DNA of 64,000 bases, taken from Acheta domesticus. Its lineage: Eukaryota > Arthropoda > Insecta > Orthoptera > Gryllidae. Shown in pieces: positions 44,801 through 57,470 of the stretch; within the stretch, counting starts at the first letter, position 1; every line of letters starts with the position of its first letter. The notes beneath the pieces were generated by a model. The model was not told the origin of the DNA. It ran no database searches and saw only the letters and a program-made list of their open reading frames with translations. The stretch spans positions 37,751,221 to 37,815,220 of the forward strand of contig JAHLJT010009419.1 in NCBI GenBank assembly GCA_031308135.1, in the 5' to 3' direction. A program made the position numbers and the translations under genes.

Positions 44801-46179
44801 GCGCGTAACCTCTAATAAACAATTAATTATAGGCTTACCTTGGCATGAGTTAATATCATGTATTTGGAACATCCCTCAAGCTAGAGTAATCAAGCTCAAG
44901 ATAGAGTAATTTTCTTTCAAAAACCCCCGAATCTCATTGGAAAAAGTAAAGCGATGCATCTAAGAAAAAAATAACATTTTCAAGCGTCCTGTTAGGGCGC
45001 AGGACTGTCCAGGCCGACGCGGAAGACAAATTCTCGGAAAAGTAGCCGATTGCAATGAGGACGCTGTTAGCTCGCATGGTTTAAATCAACAGCCGGACGA
45101 ACGATGGATGATCGCGTCGCACACGAAGCAGAAATCATCGATGCTGGTAGTGGTTATTGACGCTCAGTGCTTTATCGAAATTCCTTGGCGGCGACGTTAA
45201 TATTTTACTCCGTGAGCACGCGCCCACCCGGGAAGATAGCGGAAGTATGCATATAAGTAAAATTAGGATGAAACGTGAAAGGTAACTTCAAGACAGAGGA
45301 CCAGAACCATTGGAACCATTGGATGCATTGCTCCCAGCGGATGTTCAACGACGCATTTCGATGCTATAACAAATGGGAATTTTATTTCCTCAAAGAAAAA
45401 TGATATTTATAGATTACTATCGATCAATTTGAAGCGAGAACTCTGCAATTAAATGGCAATTAAGTGTGCAACTCTTACACTCACTGCCCTCGCATCACCA
45501 GGACCTGCTGGGATTCGAGTTAAGTCAACGCCTGGCGCTTTGAAGAAGATTCAACAATGATCATCTCTCGTGAGAGCGGATACCCAAATCGGAGGAACAA
45601 TTTCGTGGATGTATATTATTGACAGTGCATTAAAGATACCGTCATTTCGGAAAGGAAATTTTCCAATTGACACAAGGTTGAAATTCATGGTTTTCGGCAA
45701 TTTCTTGCACGTTGCTGACTCCCTACATTCGGTTACTCTCTAGAAGATCACACAGCTTACAGAGCATTTTTTACAGATCTATTAGTTGTTCGCTGATGTA
45801 AGCGTTCTGTGTGGTGAACTCGTGTACGCCTAGTTAAATGCATATTTTAAACTTTGCTTGCTTTAAACGCGCGAGTCATTCTCCTCAGTCATGTGTGAGC
45901 AAGTTAGAAGCACCAACACGCCAAGTACCGCTTTTTTAACACTTTATATTTCATATTTTTTGCGCCTCTCCTCTCGTTCCATGTGTCTCCTCTCGATTTT
46001 CCTATCACACTTTGCAATTTCGTATCAATTTCTTATTTGCACAAAATATTCGCTTTACGAAATACGTTCGGAACTTGTAAGACCTATGCGACATGTATAG
46101 ATGTAACTTATGGGAACTTCCTTGGTTGTTGACGCGGCCGAAAAAAAACTTCTTTTCTACCTCATAGAACACACGTTCC
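41801..46179. other. AT-rich intergenic sequence
   Basis: Over 4 kb without a supported exon. Small GC patches lie at 42855-43010 and 43860-44050. A short direct repeat GGAACCATT occurs near 45303 and 45312. No recognised domain in any frame. Confidence 0.45.
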
Positions 46180-46430
46180 GCGGGTCACGGCCGTAGAGTA
46201 CACGTCACGTTCCTCCTCGCCGCCCCGCCTCAGCCACTCCCCTGCCGGCGGCTGGGCGCGGGGGGCCCAAGGGGATCCCTGGAGCCTTGCGCCGCCTCCG
46301 GTGGCGAAGCCCCGCGGGCTCAGGTGGACGCAGGGAGCTGCTCGCCGGCCGAGGGGCGGCGGCCGCGGCAGCCGCGTCGTTTGTGTGGGTGGGCGCGCGG
46401 ATGCGCGAGGCAATGGGGCACCGAGGGGCG
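46180..46430. other. GC-rich island bordering a purine tract
   Basis: CpG-rich on the plus strand; the frames read here are continuous with the repeat that follows. No splice or domain evidence. Confidence 0.4.
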
Positions 46431-46985
46431 ACTCCGGGAGAGGGAGAGACAGACGACAGAGGGAGAGAGATAGGGGAGAGGGAGAGAGATAGGGGAGATG
46501 GAGAGGGAAGGAGGGAGAGAGAGGCAAGGAGGGAGGGAGAGGGAAGGAGGGAGAAAGAAAGGGAAGGAGGGAGAGAGAGAGGGGGAAGGAGGGAGAGAGA
46601 GAGGGGGAAGGAGGGAGAGAGAGAGGGGGAAGGAGGGAGAGAGAGGGGGAAGGAGGGAGAGAGAGGGGGAAGGAGGGAGAGAGAGGCAAGGAGGGAGAGA
46701 GAGGCAAGAGGGAGGGAGAGGGAAGGAGGGAGAAAGAAAGGGAAGGAGGGAGAGAGAGAGGGGGAAGGAGGGAGAGAGAGGGGGGAAGGAGGGAGAGAGA
46801 GGGGGAAGGAGGGAGAGAGAGAGGGAAGGAGGGAGAGAGAGGGAAGGAGGGAGAGAGAGGGAAGGAGGGAGAGAGAGGGAAGGAGGGAAAGAGAGGGGGG
46901 AAGGAGGGAAAGAGAGGGGGAAGGAGGGAGAGAGAGGGGAAGGAGGGAGAGAGAGGGGGAAGGAGGGAGAGAAAGGGGAGGAGAG
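46431..46985. repeat. Purine-only tract (GGAAGGAGGGAGAGAGA units)
   Basis: About 550 bp of almost pure A/G on the plus strand in units of about 16-22 bp (GGGGGAAGGAGGGAGAGAGA). Arg/Glu/Gly frames on plus and Ser/Pro/Leu frames on minus are translated repeat. A strand this asymmetric can form triplex (H-DNA). Confidence 0.97.
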
Positions 46986-47118
46986 GGAGTGTGCGTGTGT
47001 GTCTCTGTGTGTGTTAGAGTGTGTGTGCGTTTGTGTATTTACGTGTGTGTGTGTGCATGTGTATGTATGAAAGAGTGTGTTTGCATGGGTGTGAGGGTAT
47101 GGGTATGGATATGGATAT
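46986..47118. repeat. GT-rich tract
   Basis: Imperfect (GT)n with GTGTGTGCG and GGGTATGGGTATGGATATGG variants, directly continuing the purine tract. Confidence 0.85.
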
Positions 47119-49744
47119 AGGTGAGGATGGGGGAAGTTCAATAAGTAACGGAGAAAAAAAGGAGGAAGGGAAAAAACAATAGAAGAATGAGAGTACAAGA
47201 TGCGAAAGGCAAAGTAGATAATGTGAAAAAAAGGACGTAGGGCATTGGTGTGGGGAAATATGTGCACTGAAAATTTAAATGCATCAGAAAAAGTTTGAAT
47301 TGTTCATAGTATAATGAAGTAAAATAGTGCTTTATGATATTCACAGTTTCACTTCGTTATGTTCAAAATAATGACATCTGAACTTTAACCTGCAACGTAC
47401 TACGAGTATAAGGTTAGTGTTTAGTCCCTCATTTCTTTATGTGCTTGTTTTATTCTACTAACGTTTTGTTTTTGGGAAACTTTGAAATGTTAAAAAAAAA
47501 TTGTTTTACTCTCGGACAGTAACGTAAAAAAAGCATTAATACAAACTAATGTACAACACATATAGTATTACAGCCTACTCATTAATACAGCCAGTATCCT
47601 TCCAAACAATCTTAAATATATTTAATTTTCACTTTCCATTCAATTTTTAAAATATCGGTATAATTAATAATCAAATCAATGAGTATTTTATAAAATGATT
47701 AATTGATAAATTCATGCGTCCATTAAAACCCTTACTGAATGTTAATAAACAGAATATGATTCGATATTAATAGACTAATTCAAATATCACAATATTCCAT
47801 TGAAATAATCCAAGCCGCCCTAAGTGTCTCATGAAATGTCAATATTTCAATTAAATAGAAAGACTTTATAGTAATAAACTCATTCACACAATTTTAACAT
47901 AGACATAACATATTGTAGACAGCTTTATTTATTTTTTATCAAACTGTTACAATAACATACTTAAATACTCATATTCTCAGGATGGCTGAGAAGACCCTAA
48001 TCCGCAAGAGAATCTGCGAGAAATCACAAAAGTGACGCTTTATTGTATTTGCTTAGATTTGCGAAACAAAGCGACATTTAATATACTAAATATCTGAAGA
48101 TAGGACGTTCTCCTTTATATTTTTTCTGTAATATTACGGCGTAGAGGTCGAAAGGTGCTTGCAACAACGTGTTTCGGTTAAAAGTTCTACATCTCCTTTT
48201 CTTTGCCCTCGTTTCCCTTGGCAGTGCCTTTGCAACGTGACTACATAATTTGAGCGATTCAGGTAATCCATCACGCGGCGAAAGGAGACGTCGAGAGGCG
48301 GAGCGCTGAAAGGGCGCGTTGTTTTGGACCTAATCCCGCGCTTTCGCCCAGTCCAAATTTCGCCGCGTTCACGATGATGACTTAAGCATCTGGGCAGCTG
48401 TTGGACATCGCGCTTCTGGCAATCCTCAACTACATTTGCACTAGAATTACGTGCGTTGGAGAACGTATTTCTTTGCGCTGTAGCTGGTGGTTGCCAAGTA
48501 ACAGGGTCCTAGTTCCCTATTTTCTATAGTACTTTGCAAGAAAATGTAATGGAAAAAATAAGATGAACTTGATTCAGTATTTTTTTTCTTTCGCAGTCAT
48601 TACGATCTTAATAGTACATTGTTGATTGTTTGCCAGCCAGTTACACATTCTGGCGAACCCTTATCTGTTGTACGATGCTGTAGATAGTTCAAACTTTCAG
48701 CGTAAAAATTGCAGAAATGCTATAAGAACTTTATCTTGTTTTCCAACACATCCTAAAATGTTCACAATGTGCATTTCAAAATTTTGAGAGAAAAAAAATT
48801 AATATTAAAAAAATATAGTAATATAAATTTTAAAAAAATATTCAGGCAGATAAATATTAATTTAAAGGGTGTATGAACTTAAACTTTCGATGTAATCCTC
48901 TTAAGTAACATGAAACGATCATATAGTCCATGGAATGTCCAATATAATCGTCTTAAGGTCCAATGTCGAGTGAATAATGATATAATGGTTAGAACAAGTA
49001 GTGAACGTATACAATATAATAATAATAATAATAATAATAGTAATAAGTAATAATAATAATAATATATCACTTTATACTTTCATTTAATTACATGCATATT
49101 TCTGATTTCATTATTTTCACTACTTCTCAGTAACTCCAATCCTGCTTATTGTCTTGTCTAAATTTGCCTGTAGAATGTAGTAGAATATCTGTAGAATTTA
49201 AGTCTCTTAAGAAACAATTACATCTACGAATTTTTGAAAATTTTCATGCTTAGTTTTTGTTAATTGAGGTTTAAAAAAGTTTAGCTCGATAAATTTACAG
49301 GACCATTCACCAAGGAGTTCTGTTGATTAAGACACTTCCAATTTACGAAGTAATTTGTACCACCATTTCTTCATTTTTTTATGTTTTAAGACCTTGATAA
49401 AACTGTAATGACATCGACTGTAGTCGCCACTCTGAAGGGAACTAAAAATGACGAAATAATATAGACTATATTTTCCGGGGTCAAGAGACTGGACGATACT
49501 TAAGACGCCTTTGGATCTTCTCGGTCCGGTGGAGCTTCCGTCGGCCGCCGCGGGGTTTCCTTGTCGCGTGGAGTGAGCGGAGAGCTTCCGGGCGGTGCAA
49601 GGTGCACGAGCCTCCGCCAGGGGCGCCGCGCCGCCTCGGAATCCGCTGCGTCAGCGCCACCCTGACCCGCGCCCGCGCTTCTACCTCGTCCTTTTTTTTA
49701 AACAGCTTTATTTTCTATTTGTTCAACCCACTGATTGTACAGAG
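47119..49744. other. AT-rich spacer
   Basis: No supported exon. Includes a GC patch at 48270-48370, the AAT microsatellite at 49015-49066 and a GC-rich patch at 49500-49690 just before a SINE. Confidence 0.4.
49015..49066. repeat. (AAT)n microsatellite
   Basis: AAT trinucleotide run with two interruptions (AGT, AAGT). Confidence 0.95.
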
Positions 49745-50170
49745 ATTTGCAGCTAGGTGGAATTCAGTCGCTGTCTGGAGGAGAATTCTAGCGGCGGCCG
49801 GCTGCTCTGATCGGTTGTTTTCCGTGGTTTCTCCGATCAACACCAGACGAATGCCGGAGCAGTGCCTTGACAAACGGGCCACGGATCGCGCGCGATCCTT
49901 CCTTCCTCTTCCTTATCCTATTCTCACCCCTTACACTCACACTTACACTAACATGCACTACACTGCCTCACATGCCGGGAGACCGGTCGGGAGCTTACAG
50001 CTTGTCCCGGATGGGGCGGTGCTCCGCTGGTGGGAGATACCTGGTTGAGGGGAAAACCCCGCTAGTCGACGGTAGGTCGGTGCCAGATCTCGTTATCCAG
50101 CGGGGAAAAGATCACCGCCACCTCCTGAGAAAAACGCGCACTACACTTATGGGACTAATGACCTACGTAG
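49745..50170 (+). mobile_element. SINE family copy I, head and tail missing
   Basis: A well-preserved body: CAGCTAGGTGGAATTCAGTC, GAGGAGAATTCTAGCGGC, GAATGCCGGAGCAGTGCC, AAACGGGCCACGGATCGCGC, ACATGCACTACACTGCC, CCGGGAGACCGGTCGGGAGC, GATACCTGGTTGAGG and GGACTAATGACC. There is no tRNA-like head. The AATC tail is replaced by AT-rich sequence leading into the LINE fragment at 50277. Confidence 0.9.
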
Positions 50171-50276
50171 TTGAAATTTTTTTAAACTTCATTTTGAGTT
50201 TGTAATATTATATTGTTGAATGTTGTGTCTGTAAGTTTAGTATTTAAAAATTCAATTTGCATTCTTATAGCAACGT

Positions 50277-50654
50277 TTATGGCAGGCGTAATTTATCCTG
50301 AGGCAACCTTGAAATCATTTTGATGCCTTCTGCTGAGGGTCCTAGATTAAATTTTGTAACACATTTTGCTTTTGGTAGTGCCTCAATAAATTTTACTGAT
50401 AGTCTACTAATGTTAGTATTCAAGTTTTCTATTTTCAATTCGTTTCTGATTTGTCTATTTGACACGTACCATGGTGCTTTAATTATGCGTCTTAAAAATT
50501 TATTTTGAACTATTTGCATTTTCTCTAAGTTACTTTTTACTGGTCCTCTCCATGCCTCCTCCTGCACCTCCGCCTCCTCCGTCTCCTTCATTGCGCCTCC
50601 TCTTGCCCGTCCGCCTCCTCCGGAGGCATACAGGATAGCTTTTAATTCAGACAT
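50277..50654 (-). pseudogene. 3' end of a Jockey-like LINE reverse transcriptase, truncated
   Basis: Minus-strand frame of 125 codons. Residues 35-90 (SNLEKMQIVQNKFLRRIIKA, then PWYVSNRQIRNELKI, then NISRLSVKFIEALPKAK) match the characteristic tail of Jockey-clade non-LTR reverse transcriptases, where an x-Q-x-x-F-L-R-x-I-x-x-A-P-W-Y-V-x-N pattern is typical. The catalytic domains and endonuclease are absent. Residues 1-34 come from a GGAGGCGG-type low-complexity stretch and are not LINE sequence. A complete element would be roughly ten times longer, so this is a dead-on-arrival or rearranged fragment. It lies between two SINE copies. Confidence 0.8.
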
Positions 50655-51110
50655 CTCTTTCTCTTTAGAAAAGATGTCCGCCTCACCCCTGCCTTCATCT
50701 CTTCAACCTTGTACATTCACCTCGTTTTATACCTCCTCATTCTCTCCCATCGTTCCCCTCATTCTTCGCCTCTCACTTCCTTTCCTTCCTCTTCCTTCTC
50801 CTTTTACCTCGCTCTTTCCTCTACCTTCGCTCTTTCCTCTACCTCCGCTCTCTCCTCTCTCTCCATTCTCTCCTGTACCTACGTTCTATCCTTTACCTAT
50901 TTTTATACTGCCGCTCTTTCCTCTACCTCCGTCCTTTCCTCTATCTAACTAGGCCCTTTCCTTTACTACATCCTTTCCTCCAAATATACCCTTTCCTCTA
51001 CATACCTCTATTTTCTGCTTTCGCCCTGCATCGCCCTTTGGTTTTCCTCCAGACCTGCCATTGCTTTTGCTTCTGCCGCTGTCTTTGACTCTGCCTCTGC
51101 CACTGTCTCC
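50570..51110. repeat. Pyrimidine-rich CTCTTTCCTCTACCTCCG repeats
   Basis: The plus strand contains CTCTTTCCTCTACCT at intervals of about 18 bp between 50815 and 51005, and GCCTCCTCC words at 50555-50625. It sits between the LINE remnant and the next SINE. Confidence 0.85.
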
Positions 51111-51117
51111 GAAATAC

Positions 51118-51452
51118 TACATCCACGGATCGCGCGCAATATTTCCTTCCCAATACTTGTCCTATCCTACTCCTTACTTATACTTCCACTAACATGCACC
51201 ACATTTCCACACATGACGAGAGACCGGTCGGGAGTTTAGAGCTTGTCCCAGCAAAGAGGCGGTGCCCCGCTGGTGGGAAACACCTGGCTGGGGAAGAACC
51301 CTCGTAGCCGCCTGTAGGTTGGCGCCGGATATCTCCATCCAGTGGGGAATGATTACCTCACCTCTCGCGATGAAACCTGCACTACACTCACAGGACTAAT
51401 GATCATAGCTGTTGACGGCGACCAGAATCACTAATCAATCAACCAACCAACC
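51118..51452 (+). mobile_element. SINE family copy J, 5'-truncated with tail
   Basis: Starts near CCACGGATCGCGCGCAATAT and runs through CACTAACATGCACCACATTT, GAGAGACCGGTCGGGAGTTT, GCCCCGCTGGTGGGAAACAC, GGTTGGCGCCGGATATCTCC, CTGCACTACACTCACAGG to a tail AATCACTAATCAATCAACCA. Confidence 0.9.
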
Positions 51453-54139
51453 ACATCCTCCTTTACATTTGCCTCTGCTTGCACCTCCGCGACCACAAGA
51501 GTCTACGCCTGTGTCTGCGTAGCGCTGCCAAATTGGGTCTCCGCTCATCATCTCTGGGAGCGCGTTCTTAACGCGCAAGTGCTGCGCTCATCATTAAAGT
51601 TGCTGGCAGTGAACCTGGACTCGTCCATTTGTCACAAAATTTCTCACCATTAGTGTAACAAGCGTTGTTGCCGCGTTTTTGTGTTTGTTTCTGTTCTCCT
51701 TTTTCACACTTCTTTACCTTCTCATTAAGAGAACTCAACTGCACATAGATAAATGTTTTCATACGTTTGATACATTTGCACCTTCTCTTAGTGGCCTGAT
51801 TTCTTATACAATGCGTAGATTACTATAATTTAGAAGTTTTGTTTTTACTTTCTCGCCCTTACTTCGTTAGAAGAGAAAGAACTGTAGTAGTGAGCTGAAT
51901 AACGGGAAAATTTTGACAGAAAAACTCGTATTCTGAGCCCTGGTAATGAAATAGTGGATAAATCTTGTTCCTTGGTATAGTAAATTACTTCCTCTAACAC
52001 ACTGTGTGTTTCGTTTTTCGTCTGGACAGAAAATTTTTACTTTTTAAACAATTATTTTCTCAAAAAGCGGCTCCCGAATTTTTTATTTAAATTTTCTCTT
52101 ATTGATGAAACAACGGTATAAAAAGTACTGCTGGTCCCATTTTCGAAAATTGCAAAACGTTAACATTGCTAATGTACAGTATTAAAGATAGGATTGCTTA
52201 TCTTAAAATCTATTCTAAAAAATAAGATCTTTAGAAATATTCACGTACAAGCATTGGAAACGAGTATTTTTCACGTAATTTCTTCTTCAAATTAATGCAA
52301 ATTATTAAAACAATATTTTTCTCTAAACCCCTCCCAATTTTTTTCAAATCTTTTCCACGTATAGAATAAGAAACGCTTAAAAGATTGGTGAAAGTCTCTT
52401 TCCTTGAAATCTCTGAATTTCGAAAAATGTGCAAATTCAGAAATAATGCGAAAACGTTTGTGCTGTTGAAGCATCACTAGTAAAGGATTAAATGTCTCTC
52501 AACGATTTTTATTGAAAAACTTACTTTAATTTGTAGACATGTAGAATTCAACAAATTCAATTGAAGTGCAATGTAGAATTCAAACGCAGATAAATTTGAT
52601 CATAGTTTAAAAATGCTTCCTGCAACTCGAGCCAGCAGTATATGCCCCTGCATTACGCAGGCCAGCGGGAGCTAGGCAGAGGAGTCTAATTCCCACGGCG
52701 GCGGGCCGGGCGCGCAAGGGCGAGCCCGAATTGTGAGCCCCCAGCGCCTCATAATCTCAGGAGTATTTCACATCAGTTCAACTCCAGCGGGGCCCACCCG
52801 CTGCGCCACTGATAGATTAACTTCCCCCGCTGGCAAGAGCCGTCCGGATGCGCTGTCAGGCAGTGCGAGCCGGGCTTTGTTGATGGCTTCCCGCTGGAGG
52901 CGAGAGGTCAATTTTCTTCAAGTCCGGGGCTTTCCTCCGCGTCCCCTTCCCCCACACGCGGATGTCGCTGTTCTGCTATCCTACAAACAACGGCGACTCA
53001 TCGTTTTGACACATCCCTTTCTCTCTAAACACAAGATGCACCGTTACACCTGCTACTAACAGTACAGTTACGAATGGCTTCTCCACGACTTAATCTAAAT
53101 ATGATGCCTTCGCCGGTTCATAATGGATGTGCTTGCGGTTTAACTCGCAACTAATGTACTTCAGGGGAAGAGTTTCTAGAACTCCGTGGTCGATTGATCT
53201 CTAGACTTGAAGAATATCATCATGACTTAAAAATATATACTTCTTTTCTGCCAGACTTAAGTAGGAATATGTTAAAATCTGAATTTGATTTCTGTATTTT
53301 CTATTTTTTTATTATATTGAACAACATCAATATAGAAATGAATTTTTGGTATTCAGTACAATAATTAACGTAGTAAAAAAATTAGTAATGCGTGTTTTAT
53401 TTCTCGCATTTAAAAATAATGAATGAGACGTGTAAGTAAATTTTCCATAGAGACACAGAATACATTGTTGCTAAATAATGGTCCAAGCATTTAATTTTCA
53501 TATTCATGAAGTTCCTTGGCAGAACAAATTTATGTTTCCGGAAGAAATGATAATAGCAGGAACATTATACTAAATTTCTGTAATTATTGTTAATGGTGTA
53601 TTGAAGATTAAGCTATCACGTTCATTTATTTGAGTTTGTTTGCACAGCGAGAAGAATAAATCTTGACAAATTATCTGTCCTACGACATGATATGTTCGAA
53701 CAATTATATTATATAATCTCTTAAGTAAATGCTTCGGTCTCTAGGGAGGAAAAGATGAAAAGGAGAAAGGAATGGAAAGAAGTTTGTAGATAGACTGAGG
53801 AAATGCCGGTAAGCAGTTGGTTCAAATGTCCGCTAATGACAAAATGTGCTTCGGGGTAATTCGGAATCGCAGGTGTACCTTACTCCGCAGTTTTGCTCTG
53901 TTTTGCCACATACCTCCGACCACATTCTGTCATGTCAACGCCGCTCTTAACGAGCTCAGAGTAACACTGTATCTGTGTCCAGGAATTAATCCTATTTTCA
54001 GATTCATTTACACGAGCATAATTCCAGCAAGAGAAAATACCGAGAAATGATTTTCTACAATATCGGTTTGTTCTACCAACGTTTATGGAACTTATTCTAT
54101 CCGTTTATTGCAATATCCAAAGAATCAAGCAGAAAACAC
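51453..54139. other. AT-rich spacer with one CpG island
   Basis: The island spans about 52635-52960. A 108-codon plus-strand frame (52733-53059) crosses it, but I recognise no domain and its ends are not splice-supported. The rest is AT-rich with nothing identified. Confidence 0.4.
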
Positions 54140-54712
54140 ATTATTCACTTTCCCTCTTCTTTTTCTCCTCCTCTTCTTCTTCTTCCCCTCGCCCTTATCT
54201 CATCTTTACCTACCTCCTTAATTCTTCTCCTAGTCCTTACCCCTTCTCCTCTTCCAACTCTCATCTTCCCTCTTCTATCTCACGTTCCCTCTTCCCTGCC
54301 CCTCCTACTTATATTCTCCCTCCCCCTTCCCCTCTTTCTCTTGTTTCCCCTCTTCCTTCCATCCTTTTTCCCCTTCCTTCCTTACTTTTCCTCTTTCTTC
54401 TCTTCCTTTCCAAGTTTTCCTATTTCTTCTCTTATTTTCCTTCATCCCCTCATTCTCTCCTCTCTGGAATCTTCTCCTCTTTCCCTCTTCTCCTCTTTCC
54501 CTCTTCTCCTCTTTCCCCTCTTCTCCTCTTTTCCCTCTTCTCCTCTTTCCCTCTTCTCCTCTTTCCCTCTTCTGCTCTTTCCCTCTTCTCCTCTTCCCTT
54601 TTCTCCTCCCGTCTCTTTACCTCCTCTTCTCTTCCCTTTCTCTCCTCTTCTCTTGTCTCATGCTCTTCTCTTCTCTTCCCTCCTCTTCCTTCTCCATCTT
54701 CGCATTAGTCCC
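54140..54712. repeat. Pyrimidine-only tract (TCTCCTCTTTCCCTCT units)
   Basis: About 570 bp of nearly pure C/T on the plus strand, most regular at 54475-54600 (CTCTTTCCCTCTTCTC, about 16 bp). The Leu/Pro/Ser/Phe frames of 207 and 240 codons are translated repeat. Confidence 0.95.
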
Positions 54713-57470
54713 CAGTGTCGCCACCGCCGCCGCAGAGCGCATTCTAACGGGCGCGCGGAGGGTGCTTGAGATCGCCTCCCGTTCTCGATGCCTGCGAGGA
54801 GGCGGTGGCTGCAGCGGGAAGTCCTCGCCCGAAGAGCTTCTTTCAACTAATTAATTTTGTGTGCTTATGGAAATCCTTGGCCGCGCTAAGGCGCTTAAAA
54901 TGTAAAAGAAGGTTGAGTTATTTTTCTACTTGCTTCAGAATTTCACTGGAATGTCTGTCTCGACGTTACCTCGTTTCCAGGAGGATTTGCCAAGTTTGTA
55001 CGACGAACTTATCCATATGCAGACACTTTCTTGTCCAGTTGTCTTCGGGGCTGTCTAGGAAGCGTGACGAGATTGTCCTTTGCTTTAACCGAGGGACAGA
55101 GAAGACTCGAACTCGTTTCTATTGATGCTGCCTCAGTTGAAAATGTGCGAACTTCTGCATTCAATCGCGTAACTAAAGCTTATGAAAAAAATTGCATATT
55201 ACTGTTTTGTGGGGAATACTGGAGCATGAAAAAGAACGATATCACAACAGCATTATACTGTATTTCTGCTTGAAAGAAATAAAACTTCCTTAAAGTAATG
55301 GGTTACTTTCTTCGCTTGAAAATAATTTTGAGCTTTTGCAAGAACTCACCATCATTTGCTGATGATGATGATTGTACGTTGTTATCAAATATAAGGAGTC
55401 AAATTTCTCTTAAAATATCAGAAGCATCTACCAACGCTCTTACATTGCAATTAGTACTTAAATATTTCATTGAGATGTCTCTAAAATCATCAATCTAGAT
55501 CTGTAGTTATTGCAATTTTATTTAGTACAACTTGTAATTTCAGTAACTAAAAACATTTTTCAATTATTGTGTGCCAGTGCAAAAATACAATCTAATGTTG
55601 CCTCATAAATATTATCATGTACTATCACCAATAAGTGTAATGTGCCAAATTATTTTGTTTTGTTATTTTGTTTTAAATTAAACGTATTTAATCCGAAGTA
55701 ATTTACCTTTTAATATTAAAAAATACTAATTTCAACATTTTTCAGTGGTGTTGACTTGATTACTGTGCTTTGAAACTATTGTGTGACTTCTCACCTACTT
55801 ATCATTCTGTTCTTCTCTAAATTAACCTTCAATTGCTCTTTTCAGATACTTTCTGTCAACAATGTAAGGACGACCAAGGACGATGTATGACTGGTGAGTC
55901 ACACTTTGTCTTTACTTCTCTACAATTATGAGAGTTTCCCTGTAGTATTCTGCGAATAAATATTTTAAAAGACTGTCCATTATGTGACAACTCAGAAAAA
56001 AAGATTACTTAATCACATCAGTATGACTGATAGTATTACTTTCAACAAATAGGTGGTGCTGCAAACCACTCTGGAGAACTCTGCTCTTTGCTGCTCCTTC
56101 GAGATGATATTTGGATGCTTGCATACCAATTAAAATCTGCCAGACCCCTCATTACATGTCACTATTTACATATAAACACGGCAAGCCGATCTTCGACAAA
56201 TGCGCTAAGTACCGGGAGGGCGCTGACGAATGACAGAATATATTCCCATTAAACTATTCTGAAAGTTTCGAGAGTGTTGGCCAGCATTATTTACTTTTGT
56301 ATATTTAAAGCGTATTAATGAAGGCCGTATTTTATCTGTATTAATACAATTGTCGGTGACTTGTGACTGAGATTGATATTTTTAAGCTTATGTATTTATT
56401 TACTTGGCCTATTGAGTTATTTTTCCGTTTCTAGCCTCTCTGGCTGTTTGTCCTGGTAATTGTTAGGATTTGGATGGGACTCACTCTAAAAGGTATTTTA
56501 TCGAGATTACATTTTTAGCTTATTATTTTCTTATAAATAAAAATGTTTGACAGTTTATTTCTCTTCGATGGCACAACCTATTTTAATGATTTTGACACTC
56601 AGGCACATAATGACTTAATTGGCCAATTAAGAATATTATCTTGTCACTTTAAATGGTCGGGTATCAATGAGCGTTGATAATCCAATCAATTTTTTGTTAC
56701 CAGAAATGTGTATGAATGCATCAAATGTTTTAGCTGTTCGTAATGATTGAGCTGTTCGTTCAAGTTCCGTTGGCGGAACTAACGATGATCGATCGTAGCG
56801 AGCATAGGAAAAGAAGGCGATGCGAGATCTGGCGAGTTAGGACAGGTCGGAGCCGATCGAAACAGGCGACCCGGGTCGGGCCAGAGCAGGATGGGTAGCG
56901 TCAGGATGGATGTAAGTGGCTGATGCAAGGTAGTGTAGAGCGGGGAATACTCTGTGCATGATGTAGCAGAATAAATGCTAACAAATGATTGTACGAAGAT
57001 GGAAAATTTCAAATGATTATACGAAGATGGATCACTTTTGCCAATGAACATGTGGTGGGAAATTTCATTAAATTAAGTTACACATCAGATATCTGCTCCT
57101 GATTATTAAGTGACTCATTATGATTAGTATTTAACAGATTACTTTGTGACGTAATCTAAGAGGTTTTCTTTACCTGACAGATACAAATGGTCAAAAAAAC
57201 ATTGTTTTCGACCCCTATATATGCTCTAGAAGTTCGTAACGTTAATCCAAGACATCCTGTATAAAAAACGCATTCCCTTTTCCTGTTGAATAGATGATTC
57301 TGATAAACGAATTCCCACGCTACGTGAGGTATTTTGGCTAGAATTAGTATCGCAAAAAATGCTTCCAAGTACACCGATATTTTTAAATCGTAAACAACGC
57401 GGAAGGTCACGAACCAAAACCCAAAACGTGCAATACAGAGAAAGAGCAGCATCTTCAGTCGAAGAGCCGG
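54713..57470. other. Spacer, mostly AT-rich
   Basis: A short GC patch at 54715-54830, otherwise no supported exon. At about 57180-57264 the minus strand starts TACAGGATGTCTTGGATTAA, resembling the ACAGGGTGTCC-type ends of some arthropod repeats. Confidence 0.35.

Noticed and set aside
45477..45545. A further SINE head (GGGATTCGAG-like B box)
   Set aside because: No A box at the right spacing and no body or tail of the SINE family follows.
46287..47267. Arg/Glu/Gly-rich (plus) and Ser/Pro/Leu-rich (minus) frames of 277-315 codons
   Set aside because: Translated purine/pyrimidine tract; no start context, domains or non-repetitive core.
54047..54769. 240-codon Leu/Phe/Ser frame resembling a membrane protein
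   Set aside because: Hydrophobicity is an artefact of the C/T-only tract (Leu, Phe, Ser, Pro codons).
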